A DNA stretch of 64,000 bases. Origin: Symbiodinium natans. Its lineage: Eukaryota > Sar > Dinophyceae > Suessiales > Symbiodiniaceae. How positions within the stretch are numbered: position 1 is the first letter of the stretch; each line of letters starts with the position of its first letter. Positions 33,045 to 43,219 of this stretch are shown one piece after another. The DNA lies in NCBI GenBank assembly GCA_905221605.1, contig CAJNDS010002498.1:62001-126000 (forward strand). The letters run 5' to 3'. The position numbers and the translations under genes were made by a program. The notes beneath the pieces were generated by a model. The model saw nothing but the letters and a program-made list of their open reading frames with translations, was not told where the DNA came from and did not search any database.

Positions 33045-33235
33045 ATTTTAGGGATAGAGTTTAGGGGCTTTGGGTTTAGGAGTTTGGGGTTTGGGGTTTG
33101 GGGTTTAGGGTTAGGGTTTAGGGTTTAGGGTTTAGGGTTTAGGGTTTAGGGTTTAGGGTTTAGGGTTTAGGGTTTAGGGTTTAGGGTTTAGGGTTTAGGG
33201 TTTAGGGTTTAGGGTTTAGGGTTTAGGGTTTCGGG
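33045..33235. repeat. Long TTTAGGG array
   Basis: About 20 nearly perfect TTTAGGG units preceded by TTTGGGG and degenerate units. Confidence 0.95.
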
Positions 33236-33239
33236 TTTA

Positions 33240-33940
33240 GAAGGTTAGGGCTAAGATGGTTTTAGGGTTGGAGGCCCAAAACCCTATCCAGTCCCCCCCT
33301 CTGCCCTCGGAACTTCAGCTGCCAGAGGTTCTCATCTTTTCAGGGCTTCGGCTTTAGGGGTTTGGGGTTTCGGGTTTAGGGAACCCTGGACCCACCTGGT
33401 TGGGGTCCAGCATGAAATCCACTTGGCCTGACAAAGGCCGGCTTGCAGTAGGGCTGAGTTGAGGCTTTAGAGAAATCCTTTCCGCCCGCGCATAAGTGGC
33501 CAATGGGATTTAGAGCCTGGGGTGGCAGGAGACGGCTTGCAACTCGGACCACTGACTGCGAGTGACTACTGTGGGTCAGCACCCTCAACCCTAAACTCTA
33601 GCCCTAAACCCGAAAGCCTAAAGCCTAAACCCTAAAGCCCTGAACCCCCTGAAGTAGCCAGCCTTCTCCCTCAGGACCACTTTGGGAGCCCGTAGCCCCC
33701 GTGTCCTTCGAGGGAAACTGACATCAGTTCCTAAGGGTTAAGCCCTGGTTTAGGGTTGAGGGTTTGGGGTTAAAGGTGAATGCTTCGGCTCACACATTTC
33801 GCCAGAGACTAGGGATGTTGCGAGTTCAGTGCTGCGAGACACTTCTAATTTTTCTTCAGGTTGGCTACGAAGGTGTGTGTGTGTGTGTCACTCTTGAACG
33901 ACTTGTTTCGCAGGAGTGGAGTTCAGGGCTGCGGGGCGCT
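33240..33940. other. Stretch without assigned gene
   Basis: A minus-strand open frame at 33588-33376 and small islands near 33650-33720 exist, but composition does not decide coding status. A GT microsatellite lies at 33872-33886. Confidence 0.35.
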
Positions 33941-33948
33941 TTGATCTC

Positions 33949-34070
33949 AACATGGGGTTCACGAAATTAGGGGGACCACAATTTTGACCCCCCCCCCAAG
34001 TAGCAGGATTCCCTTATAATGAGCACCCTAAACCCTAAACCCTAAACCCTAAACCCTAAACCCCTGATCA
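33949..34070. mobile_element. MITE family B, copy 8, ending in a telomere-type array
   Basis: CATGGGGTTCACGAAATTAG, core AGTAGCAGGATTCCCTTATAAT, then GAGCACCCTAAACCCTAAACC. The expected right half is replaced by CCCTAAA units, as in copy 2. Confidence 0.65.
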
Positions 34071-34259
34071 TATCTGGCTTCCATCCCACCTGTCCTGAGC
34101 CAGACCAGGTTCATCATCCTGGCACCCAGGGTTTCTGGAAGGGTGCTCCAGGGTTTAGGGTTTAGGGTTTTGGGTTTAGGGTTTAGGGTTTGGGGCTTAG
34201 GGTTTAGGGTTTAGGGTTTAGGGTTTAGGGTTTAGGGTTTAGGGTTTAGGGCTCCAGTC

Positions 34260-34875
34260 ATGTCAACATGAGGGGGTTTCCGACATTACGGGCTCACTGC
34301 CACTGCTACTGTTGCCGGTGCTATTACCAGAGCTGTTAAATGCACTATGTACTACTGCCATTAAATGCGCGATTATGATGTCGGCTACAATTGAGGTATC
34401 ATGGGATATCATGTGACACGCAGTCCTGCCGGACACGAAGGGCGGTTCGCTTGCCTCCACCTGGCATTGGGGATGTTCAATCCGCTCCGCCGCTGCTGTC
34501 GAACCCACAGCGCATCTCCATTCAATACACACGTAGTGCATGCAAGCATGGGGGGGGGAGACCATCATCTTTGGCATCTGGCTTTTCAACCGGCCCTTTC
34601 TTCTCTGCACCTGGCGCGCAATGAGAGCGGACGCTCAAATGATGCACAGGTCAAGGACTGTTGCCGCCCAGCCTGCGCTAAGATTCTTCGGGTCCCCTTT
34701 GAGGATATCACTGGAGATGTTGAGTTCAGTAGGTTCCCGATGCTTCTCCTTGACAGGAACTTGACGATCTCGCCGTCTAGCACCATCAAATTCACGACCC
34801 GCAGTTGTGTTAACGTGGAATTTCCCTACACCAACACCACCCTGCACGCCTGGGCCCTAAACCCTAAACCCTAAA
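34260..34875. other. Open region of uncertain strand
   Basis: The plus strand is open for 157 codons (34401-34874) ending inside a CCCTAAA array. Minus-strand frames are also open (34795-34586 and 34610-34263). The frames compete and no domain was recognised, so no gene is called. Confidence 0.3.
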
Positions 34876-34989
34876 CCCTAAACCCTAAACCCTAAACCCT
34901 AAACCCTGTTAAGCCCACAATGCTCCCTTCTGAGCTTAGGGTCGCCCTGCATCTAGGTCCGCTGCAGGACTTCCGCCAGCCGATTTAGA

Positions 34990-35110
34990 TTTTTCTCATA
35001 CTAGCATCTGATTCTACTGTCATATTACTATATGTTTGTAAGATTCTTATGGTATTCTATCAAACTAATATGTGTTTATAAGATTCTTGTGGTCTTCTAT
35101 GAAAATCACA
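34990..35110. repeat. Direct repeat of about 45 bp
   Basis: TATGTTTGTAAGATTCTTAT followed by GGTATTCTAT is repeated as TGTGTTTATAAGATTCTTGT followed by GGTCTTCTAT. AT-rich, function unknown. Confidence 0.75.
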
Positions 35111-35424
35111 CGCCCAAAGCCAAGATTCCGCATCAGGCTTCTTCGCGGCCATAATCCAAGGATGGCTCATGGCAACCTGTTTGCAAAGGTCTGGTTTAGA
35201 CTTTAGGGTGTCGGGCTCAGAGTTCAGGGAATAAAGTTTAGGTTTAGGGTTTCGGGTTCAGAGTTCAGGGATTAAAGTTTAGGTTTAGGGTTCAGGGATG
35301 AGGGATTAGGGTTCAGGGTTCAGGGTTTAGGGTTTAGGGTTTAGGGTTTAGGGTTTAGGGTTTAGGGTTTAGGGTTTAGGGTTTAGGGTTTAGGGTTTAG
35401 GGTTTAGGGTTTAGGGTTTAGGGA

Positions 35425-35607
35425 GATCTGAAGCAACAGAAGGCATCCCATGGCTCGAGCCTTCGCTGTGGTTCTTTTTCGAGGCTTCCTGTTGAGGCAG
35501 CCTTTAAGGAAGGCAACTGTCTTGGAATCGATCGACACCTGGGCAGGAGCAGCTTCCACACCCAGCTTTCGCACATGTTGCGCCCATGACTTGAAAGCTC
35601 CTTCTGA
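35425..35607 (-). CDS. Kinase exon 10: end of C-lobe
   Basis: Contains VSIDSKTVAFLKGCLNRKPR and KRTTAKA, the conserved arginine motif near the end of kinase domains. The 3' edge is uncertain because the frame runs into a TTTAGGG array; a GC donor near 35452 is possible. Confidence 0.7.
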
Positions 35608-38600
35608 CTTCGCAAGTAGGGTGAGTAATTAAAGCGGGCTATGGGGGCTTTAAAAGGGGATTCTAGGGGGTACTATAAGTAGACGTCCTAAGCCATACTA
35701 CCTTCGAAGCACCGGCTGAAGATTCCACAAAGCACGCAAGCTAGCTGCAGCCGTGCCGCATCACTGTCCCACTCGATGGTGCCGTGTAGGACTGTCAGGA
35801 GGATCTCGCGGACGTTGTTGCCATCAAAGGGGTAGCGCCCGTAGAGCGCAAAGTACACCAAGACGCCAAACGCCCACCTGGGTTTCTGCTTCACTATTAT
35901 GTGTGTATATATATATATATGGAGAGAGAGATATAAATATATATATATATATATACTAATATATTTATTTATTTACTCATTTATTTATTTACTTATTTAC
36001 TTACTTGAAACGTTGAGTTCAGCCCTGGCAAACTGGAGACGTCAGGACTGGAAAGACTCCAACAAATCTCGAACAGGGACACCGTAAAGCGTGGACACCC
36101 CCCTACTCCCTCCCCCTAATATGAAGCCCCCCCTTACGCCCCAATATTGAATACTCCCATTAGAGTTCTGTTATAGTATGGGAAGTACTTAAAATTAGGG
36201 TAGGGGGGGGTTAACATTAGAGGGATGGGATTTTAGCCCCTCCTTCCATGCCAGGAACAGTGACTTGAGGGTTCGTACGTGTACGGTTCGACTTCTACAT
36301 GGTTCCAATACAAACCCAACCAGAAATACGGATCGGAAACCGCTTTGGAAGTCAAAAGCCTCCAAAACGTGAACTCGCCCGCAGGTCCCTGCAGTCCACG
36401 CTTCAGCTTTTTTTCGCGCAGGAAACCTCAAAACGCAAACTCTCGTGTGTTGAGCTGACAATTCTCAAACACCGAACCGACCCGTGTCCACCCTAGGCTT
36501 AGGGTTTGCGGTTTAGGGCTACGTAATGTCATTATTGTTATTAGTTGTTGTTGTTGTGTTCTTGTTGTTGTTCATATTGTTCTTGTTTCTACTAATAATG
36601 GCTATTCACAGTACTATTACGAGTTTAGGGGTTTAAGAGCCGCGCACCAACAGCAGTCCAAGTGCCCGTCCAAGCCACATATCTACGCGGTAGTCATAGC
36701 GCTGCCCAACAAGTTCTGGCGCCATGTATTGCGGCGAGCCTGATATCTTGTCGAACATCTCTCCACGCTGAAACCTGTCGAGGATTCGAAGCGTTGACAG
36801 AAACTGGACGCGCTGGTCAAAAAATGCCGTGCCTACTCGTTTGCTTGCAAAATCTCTCATGGTTCTTACCAGTATTATTAACATTATCATGGTTATTATC
36901 AATATTATTACGAGTTTAGGCTTTGTGCATGGCTGGAGGATCGGGGCTTGGGGCTGGGGATGGGCAGCGTCGAGACAATGGCTCGCCCTGTGCCATGAGA
37001 AGCAGATCGCGAGCCACGTTGAGCATGTCCATTCAGGGTGCATTATCATCAGGGTTATTGGCATACGACAATGAAGGACCCCCAATATAGACCCATAATA
37101 GTAGGATCCCCTTATAAGAAGCACCCCAGTAAGGTACCTCAATTTTCGGAAGCCCCCATTTGCTGATGTTTGCAAGTTGTCTATCATAGAAGTAGCAGTG
37201 ATGATGACCATAGCAAGAACACTAGAGCTTCGGGTTTAGGTTGGCCACCTACCGTAATTGGCAACGCCGCCTTTTCAAGAACTTGAAAGAACTTCAAAAG
37301 CGTCCCAAACAACCCTCAACCCTAAACCACCCTAAACCCTCAACCCTAAACCGCGCGCGCAGAGCCTTGCGGCGATCCCGAAGTCGATGATTTTCACGAC
37401 TGCCGTGGTTGACCACTCGGTCAGCAGCACATTCTCTGCTTTGATATCCCGATGCATGACGCCCTTGCTGTGCATGTAGTCGATGCCACCTGAGGATCTA
37501 GCGTATGCTTCCACCGCCTTAAGCGCAAGCTAGGCCAACCAAAATGTAAACTCTCTATTGCAGCTGAGGTGTCCGAGCAGTTGCTTTGCAATCACAGCGG
37601 TGTCGCTCTCAGAAAGCCGATCCATCTGTGCCGTGTGTCCAGCATAGACACAGCACGACACAGCAACACACAGCGAAGCGGTGCTAAGACTGATGCGGCC
37701 AGCCTCGTTGATCATTTCGAACAACTCGCCGCCACGGCACAGATCCATCACCACATAGAGGTAATGCGACGTTTCCTTCAACTGCTGCATTGCATCATGT
37801 TGCTTGTGGCACTTGAACAATCCAAAGCCAAGAAGCGTAGACGTCCCAAACCCGCACAATGTTCCTCAGATCAGCAAGGCCAAGCTCGCAACCACATGCC
37901 ACGCAACGCCGCAACGCCGCTGGCGCATCGAAGCTCGTGAAGCTGAGCCGCGTGTGCTTCAGAGATCTGAGAAGTTCGACCTCTTTGCGGAACATGGCAA
38001 GCGAGTCGAGCTTTTTCTGCCCCTTCTCTCCTTTATCTTCCACCTGGCCAGGCCAGCAGGCTCTCGATGCCAGATCCGAACTCCGACTCATGTGCAAGTA
38101 AATTAGGGGGAGGGTTTAGGGTTTAGGGCTTAGGGTTTAGGGTTTAGGGTTAGGGTTTCGGGTTTAGGGTTTCGGGTTTGGGGTTTAGGGTTTAGGGCTG
38201 ACGCCAAGTCAGTCGGGCTTAGTGAAGTCAGAAGGAGCCTGGCGCTCAGTGATCTTCACCGCGCGGAGCTTTTCAGGAAAGGCCTTGACCCTCACTTCCT
38301 TCACCTTCGGAATTGTCGCCATAGGATGCCAAAAGTGGGAGAGAATATCTTGGACTGTCTTGGATGGAGGTTTGTAAACCCTAAACCCTATAAACCCTAT
38401 AAACCTAAAAACCTTAAAACCTTAAAAACCCTAAAAGCCCTATAAACCCTATAAACCCTATAAACCCTATAAACCCTATAAACCCTATAAACCCTATAAA
38501 CCCTATAAACCCTATAAACCCTATAAACCCTAAAAGCCCTATAAACCCTAAAAGCCCTATGAACCCTATAAACCCTATAAACCCTATAAACCCTATAAAC

Positions 38601-38909
38601 CCTATAAACCCTATAAACCCTATAAACCCTACAAACCCTATAAACCCTATAAACCCTATAAACCCTATAAACCCTATAAACCCTATAAACCCTATAAACC
38701 CCTTAAAACCCTATAAACCCTATAAACCCTATAAACCCCTTAAAACCCTATAAACCCTATAAACCCTATAAACCCTAACCCTTGGCAACTCAAAGAGCAA
38801 GTTTTGCTTCTCGAGGCTTTTCGGTTCTGGCCGATGAGACCTGGCACGCGCTCTCGCGCCTCTCCGAAGGAGCCACTGCCCAACACTGCTAAGATCTCGT
38901 ACTTGTCGC
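35425..38909 (-). CDS. Serine/threonine protein kinase, ten-exon kinase domain
   Basis: The exons join in frame to a full protein kinase domain: glycine loop LGSGSFGEA, the ATP-binding lysine in RAVKIT, alpha-C glutamate in FRKEVELLRSLKH, catalytic loop HRDIKAEN, DFG, APE, DMWAFGVLVY, and the C-lobe FLKGCLNRKPRKRTTA. HRDIKxxN marks a Ser/Thr kinase, and the layout resembles the CAMK/CDPK/SnRK group. No EF hands were found. Exons: 38909-38848, 38298-38239, 38043-37952, 37864-37837 (28 nt), 37784-37704, 37625-37574, 37489-37359, 36767-36679, 35877-35760, 35607-35425. Inferred donors are GC for six introns, GA for one (intron 6) and GT for two. All acceptors are AG. Introns run from 52 to about 800 nt and hold TTTAGGG tracts, a satellite and a MITE. 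The N-terminal and C-terminal ends are not fixed. Confidence 0.88.
35760..35877 (-). CDS. Kinase exon 9: alpha-F/G region
   Basis: WAFGVLVYFALYGRYPFDG and the following NNVREILLTVLHGTIEW. The acceptor CCAG|G completes the split tryptophan-side codon. Donor GC (GAT|GCGGC). Confidence 0.88.
35900..36040. repeat. TA/TTTA microsatellites in kinase intron 8
   Basis: TATATATATATATA, GAGAGAGA, then TTTATTTACTTA-type words. Confidence 0.9.
36679..36767 (-). CDS. Kinase exon 8: activation segment and APE
   Basis: GEMFDKISGSPQYMAPELVG followed by the start of the DxW motif. Donor GT (GATAT|GTGGC). Confidence 0.9.
37058..37160. mobile_element. MITE family B, copy 9, in kinase intron 7
   Basis: GGCATACGACAATGAAGGACC, core AGTAGGATCCCCTTATAAGAAG, right end CTCAATTTTCGGAAGCCCCCAT. 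It is inserted within an intron of a clearly functional-looking gene. Confidence 0.7.
37359..37489 (-). CDS. Kinase exon 7: catalytic and DFG loops
   Basis: Contains YMHSKGVMHRDIKAENVLL and VKIIDFGIAARL. The donor is best placed as GC in a GCGCGC run. The intron then enters TTTAGGG/TTGAGGG units. Confidence 0.9.
37574..37625 (-). CDS. Kinase exon 6: alpha-E start
   Basis: MDRLSESDTAVIAKQLL, in register with the GxFSExDA region of CDPK-like kinases. The donor is GA (CTCG|GACAC), which gives the right phase and spacing. Confidence 0.75.
37704..37784 (-). CDS. Kinase exon 5: hinge region
   Basis: Contains HYLYVVMDLCRGGELFEMI. A NAGNAG acceptor (CAGCAG) leaves one codon of ambiguity. Donor GC (GAG|GCTGG). 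Confidence 0.85.
37837..37864 (-). CDS. Kinase exon 4: 28-nt microexon
   Basis: Encodes NIVRVWDVY, the conserved beta-4 segment. It is bordered by AG and by a GC donor (TAC|GCTTC); the flanking introns are 87 and 52 nt. Confidence 0.8.
37952..38043 (-). CDS. Kinase exon 3: alpha-C helix
   Basis: Starts VEDKGEKGQKKLDSL and contains FRKEVELLRSLKH, with the helix-C glutamate. Donor GC (CACAC|GCGG). Confidence 0.85.
38239..38298 (-). CDS. Kinase exon 2: ATP-binding lysine
   Basis: Twenty codons, EVRVKAFPEKLRAVKITERQ, with the VAIK-type lysine in AVKIT. Donor GC (CAG|GCTCC). Confidence 0.8.
38377..38780. repeat. CCCTATAAA 9-bp satellite in kinase intron 1
   Basis: About 40 units of CCCTATAAA, with a few CCCTAAAAG, CCTTAAAAC and CCCTACAAA variants. 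The unit is the telomere-type heptamer with an added TA. The NPINPI-type open frame across it is an artefact. Confidence 0.95.
38848..38909 (-). CDS. Kinase exon 1: glycine-rich loop
   Basis: DKYEILAVLGSGSFGEARER. Acceptor TAAG lies just inside a telomere-type tract; the donor is read as GT (CGC|GTGCC). More exons may lie upstream. Confidence 0.85.
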
Positions 38910-39064
38910 CTTAGTGGTTTAGGGTTTAGGGTTTAGGGTTTAGGGTTTAGGGTTTAGGGTTTAGGGTGTAGGGTTTAGGGTTTAGGGTTTAGGGTTTAGG
39001 GTTTAGGGTTGTTGAGATTCGTTGGCGCTAAGCTTGCACTCGTGAAGTCACACGCACCCGGGGG

Positions 39065-39790
39065 CTCCAGGACCTCTGAGTGCTCGACGGATGTCCCCAG
39101 CACTGAGGGACAGCTGCACCTCACCCACCGGCCTCAAACCAGCTACGGTTTAGGGTTTAGGGTCTAGGGTTTAGGGTTTAGGGTTTAGGGTTTAGGGTTT
39201 AGGGTTTAGGGTTTGGGGGATTGGAATGCTCCCAGATGCTTGCAGGGGCTGGCAGGAGAGCAACGGTGAGCCACATCTCATTCAGGTTCCCCTGAAATAG
39301 ATGCCGCTGATCATCGAATCAGTCATACGATCCCAAAATGGGGCCGGATACCCCTAAACCCCAAACAAAATGGGGCCGGATACCCCTAAAGCCCAAACCC
39401 TCAACCCCAAAAGCACTGAGGACCCCAGCGCTTGGAGTTTCGACAAGTCCCCCTTGGCCGGCGCGCTTTGCGGCTGCTTGCCGGCCTTCGCAGCACCTCG
39501 AGGAGAAGCAAAAGAACTCACAGGGCTTGTAGGTTGGGATGTTCCCCCTTGTACTAACAGTCCTTAAGAGGGATTCTAGTACCCCCTACTATAATCCCTA
39601 CTAAGGACTGTTAGTATTAGGGGGAACGTCCCAATTTATAGGGCTTGAGGGTTTGGGGTTTAGGGTTTCGCCACACAGCTCCACACAGATTCGATGAACT
39701 CTTGTGGCGCCTGCCGGATTGCTAGCACCTCAGCAAGCAGCTGCTTGGAACGGGAGTAAATCTGCGAAAAACTGCCGCAGCGCCTAGCAT
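39065..39790 (-). CDS. Possible upstream exons of the kinase gene
   Basis: Minus-strand islands at 39785-39680 (RSKQLLAEVLAIRQAPQEFI), 39520-39405 (SPRGAAKAGKQPQSAPAKGD), 39285-39232 (LNEMWLTVALLPAPASIWEH) and 39145-39065 (EVQLSLSAGDIRRALRG) are separated by TTTAGGG arrays and a MITE. They could give an N-terminal extension of the kinase or a separate gene; no join was proved. Confidence 0.4.
39534..39634. mobile_element. MITE family A, copy 3 (near-perfect palindrome)
   Basis: 101 bp. The left arm (39534-39566, starting TTGGGATGTTCCCCCTT) and right arm (39602-39634, ending GGGGGAACGTCCCAA) are almost exact inverted repeats, including TACTAACAGTCCTTA against TAAGGACTGTTAGTA. It is the cleanest copy in the window. 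Confidence 0.85.
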
Positions 39791-39799
39791 GAAGACACA

Positions 39800-41640
39800 G
39801 AGAGCCCAGCTATGATTGAACCAAGAAGACCCAGTGAGCCCAATATTGCCCTTAATCAGTATCAAAGTTAGAGCATTCTCCCTGTTATTGGGCTCCCTGA
39901 TGAAGCTGCTGACTAATCTAGCCGAGCTTCCATTTCCAATGGCCTGCCCCTTGGGATCTGAGAGGTTGGAAACGATGGGATCGGGAGCCTGCGACGCACA
40001 CATCAACCGACTGACTCTGATGATGCAGGGGTTGGTATGGCTGTCAGTGCTACCGGTCAATACTCAAAGGTTCCAGCAGATCTGCTGATTCGTCCAGCTC
40101 GGGACTTCTGGGGGCGGGATCTTCACATCGCCTAAAACATTTGAAGCCTAAACCCTAAACCCTAAACCCTAAACCCTAAACCCTAAACCCTAAGCCCTAA
40201 ACCCTAAACCCTAAACCCTAAGGTCTGAAGCCCCGGAGCGCAAGCCCCAAAAAACCCGACACGCCCGGCGCCCCTCTAAAACACTCGAAGTCACCCGAAC
40301 AGTCCATTTACCCGAAAAGGCCCCCAAAACACCCTAAAAGCCCCCCTAAACCCTAACCCCCCCCCCCCCCCCCCCAAAAAAAAAAGACTAATAATAATAA
40401 AATCATGAAAAAACAACCCTAAACCCTAAACTTGTAATCCTAAGCCCTAACCCGAAACCCGAAACCCTAAACCCTAAACCCTAAACCCCCCAAAGACCCC
40501 CACAACCCCCAAACACTTCCCCTAAGGCGCCTTGGTAGCCTTGGGCTGCGCCGTCTCCACTCGGCTTTTAGAGCCGCAGCCGCCCATTCCTCCTTTGCAT
40601 ACGGTTTAGGGTTTGGGGTTTGGGGTTTAGGGTTTAGGGTTTAGGGTTTAGGGTTTCGGGTTTGAGGTTTGGGGTTTGGGGTTTAGGGTTTAGGGTTTAG
40701 GGTTTAGGGCCTAGGGCCTCGGGTTTCGAAGGCTTTTAAAGGGTGGCTTTGGGGAGTGAAATTTTGGGGTTTGGGGTCGAGAGCGTGCGAGGGGGAGCAT
40801 TCTCATGAGTACAGTGAGTAAGCTGTTTGGCCTAACCCCAGGCCTGGACAAGGTTCAAGGTTTAGGGTTTAGGGTTTAGGGTTTAGCGCTAAAAACCCTA
40901 GACGCCAAACAGACCAAGCCCCCCAAAACGCCCTACGCCTAAAACCCAAAACCCAAAACCCCAGCTCCCTGAACTCCCAACCGCCCCTGCACAGGGTGCA
41001 CGTCTGAATGATAATGTAGGCGGCCCGACTTTAGAGAACCCCACAACACTTTAAAGAGGAGATGTTTGAGGCCCCGGCCAGTCTCAAGTGCCAAACATAC
41101 AGAGCAGATCCGAGAGAGTGATAAGATCTCACCCTGGTGAACGGCTGCGGACGGAGGATCCTGTTAGGGTTTTCGGTTTAGGGTTTAGGGTTTAGGGTTT
41201 AGGGTTTAGGGTTTAGGGTTTAGGGTTTAGGGTTTAGGGTTTAGGGTTTAGGGTTTAGGGTTTAGGGTTTAGGGTTTGGTAGGGTTTAGGGTTTGGGTAG
41301 GGTTTAGGGCCTGTACAGCCATGACTCAGGATCCTGCAAGTAGGCTCTTGTGACCTACATGTGCCCTGTAAACCAGTCGCCCTCTAAACCCCACGTGCGG
41401 ACCCCTAGCCTTAGCCAATAAAGCCCAAAAAGCCCGCAACAACCCTAAACCCTAAACCCTAAACCCTAAACCCTCAACCCTAAACCCTAAACCCTAAACC
41501 CTTAAAACCCGGCAGACGGTCAGGTGCTTTTGCTGCTTCTCAGAGCAACTTTGGCCCTTGGGAGCATCCTCGGTTCCTTACAGAAAGTGCGTCAATGTAT
41601 AGCTTAAGGGCCCGGAAGTATGGACGATACCATATCATGT
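39800..41640. other. Repeat-rich stretch without assigned gene
   Basis: Competing open frames at 39720-40090 on both strands, then CCCTAAA arrays (40146-40222, 41445-41505), a C run (40360-40375) followed by A, TTTAGGG arrays (40600-40715, 41168-41310) and degenerate units. No gene is supported. Confidence 0.5.
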
Positions 41641-41849
41641 GTGGGTCTCTTGGAGCATGTGTCTGTCTGTAGCCCTAAACCCTAAACCCTCAACTGCGTA
41701 CATGCATATTTTGGCACTTTGGTGCTTCTTGGCCGTGGATGACGGGCTTATTGCGCCGTTTTCTGGTGCCTTTGCCTACACTTCCAGGACCCTCGACTCA
41801 GTGGCTTGCCGCTTGGAGCTCTCGGCCTGGCACTGTGTCAGTGCAACTC

Positions 41850-42000
41850 TATACTATACTATAGTATACTATACTATACTATACTATACTATACTATGCT
41901 ATGCTATGCTATGCTATACTATGCTATACTATACTATACTGTACTAGACTATGCTATACTATGCTATGCTATGCTATGCGATACTATACTATACTATGGT
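41850..42000. repeat. CTATA / CTATG pentamer microsatellite
   Basis: About 28 pentamer units, mixing CTATA and CTATG. Y/L/C-rich open frames across it are artefacts. Confidence 0.92.
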
Positions 42001-42219
42001 AGTATTTACGACGATATTCGACAATAAAATGCAAAACTATGCAACATAATCGAGTACATTCCATCACAAGCCGTCGCACTGTGCTTGGGAGGTACGCGCC
42101 AATTTTTGCCAGCAGCCGGGTATCTACTTCTGATCTTTTTCGTCCTCGGCTGCATCAGGACTCCTTCGCCGGCAGATGTACAGGCAAGGTCCGAAGGGCT
42201 CCTCCTCAAAACGAGCTGC

Positions 42220-42300
42220 AACAGAACCTGGTGTCGACTCTCGACGCATTGCGGGTGCGCGCCTCGGGATGGAGCTTGATCACCTCATCGATCTCGAAGT
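42220..42300 (-). CDS. Exon-like island, unknown product
   Basis: The minus strand reads FEIDEVIKLHPEARTRNASR. It is open and hydrophilic but isolated, and could belong to the same minus-strand gene as the kinase. Competing frames are open on the plus strand. Confidence 0.35.
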
Positions 42301-42309
42301 GACCTGCCA

Positions 42310-42750
42310 AGTGACGGCGCCGCGCGGGCGTATTGGAGACCTGAGGCCCCAACGCTGAACAGAGCTAAGCAGGGCTAGGTGGCTGTGACCTGCCGGAGCT
42401 ACCAATCCACTTGGGCAGCTCTGTGGATTCCAACCGACCGCAATGCTGATAGAGCACTCTTGGCATCCGGCCATCAAGCACATACCGTTCACGCAGAGCA
42501 CATCCGCGAGTCCTTGGATGTAGCTGGCTGCCTGCCATGACAGTCTCTCGGACACTATGCACGCCAAACGCAACGACTTACAACATCTTACAACAGACAT
42601 TCCGCACATTCTTGTCTCCACTTCGGGCAGACTGCGGTGAAGGAAGGAAACGGGACTGCCATTTGGCAGTTCCAAGGCCAGCCCATATTAGCATGCTACG
42701 CTCGAAGCAAAGACATTGCTTGTGTCGAGATGTGTCCCTGTGGCTGCCCA
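42310..42750. other. Stretch without assigned gene
   Basis: Open frames on both strands, including a 131-codon minus frame ending at 42280. Composition does not decide. Confidence 0.3.
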
Positions 42751-42753
42751 CAA

Positions 42754-42878
42754 GTACTTGGAGGTTCAGGGTACTTACAACCCCATTACAACTGCACTGA
42801 TAAGCCCCCTAAGTCCCCTAAGTAGGTTGTAAGTCCAATTATAACTGGGGTTATAGGTACCCATGAACCTCCAAGTAC
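42754..42878. mobile_element. MITE family D
   Basis: 125 bp bounded by GTACTTGGAGGTTCAGGGTAC and GTACCCATGAACCTCCAAGTAC, with a further inverted stretch (TACAACCCCATTACAA against TTATAACTGGGGTTATA). No coding capacity and no clear target duplication. Confidence 0.8.
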
Positions 42879-43219
42879 ACACCCAGTGCCGGTCACATCA
42901 ACGTGCAGCAGCACTTCTTGTTGCGGACTTCCTGACGGCAGCGCTCAGGAGTACGACGAGAAAGTCGGCAAAGCTCCCCGAATCCACACTCCGAGCTTCA
43001 GAAGCGCGACCACTGCACACAAGAGCGAAACTTTTTGCTCGGTACTTTTCTCCCCATAACCTCCTACTACTATCATATGATATAACAGACTCGAATATAA
43101 TTTACTATAGTATACTATAACATACTACAATAAACTACGAGAAGCTACACTATACTATTGCATACCACAATATACTACAAAATAATACACTGAACGATAG
43201 AAAAAATATACAGAAATTT

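Noticed and set aside
38559-38753. NPINPI-type repeat protein
   Set aside because: Translation of the CCCTATAAA satellite inside a kinase intron.
41639-42027. Y/L/C-rich frames
   Set aside because: They translate the CTATA/CTATG pentamer microsatellite.
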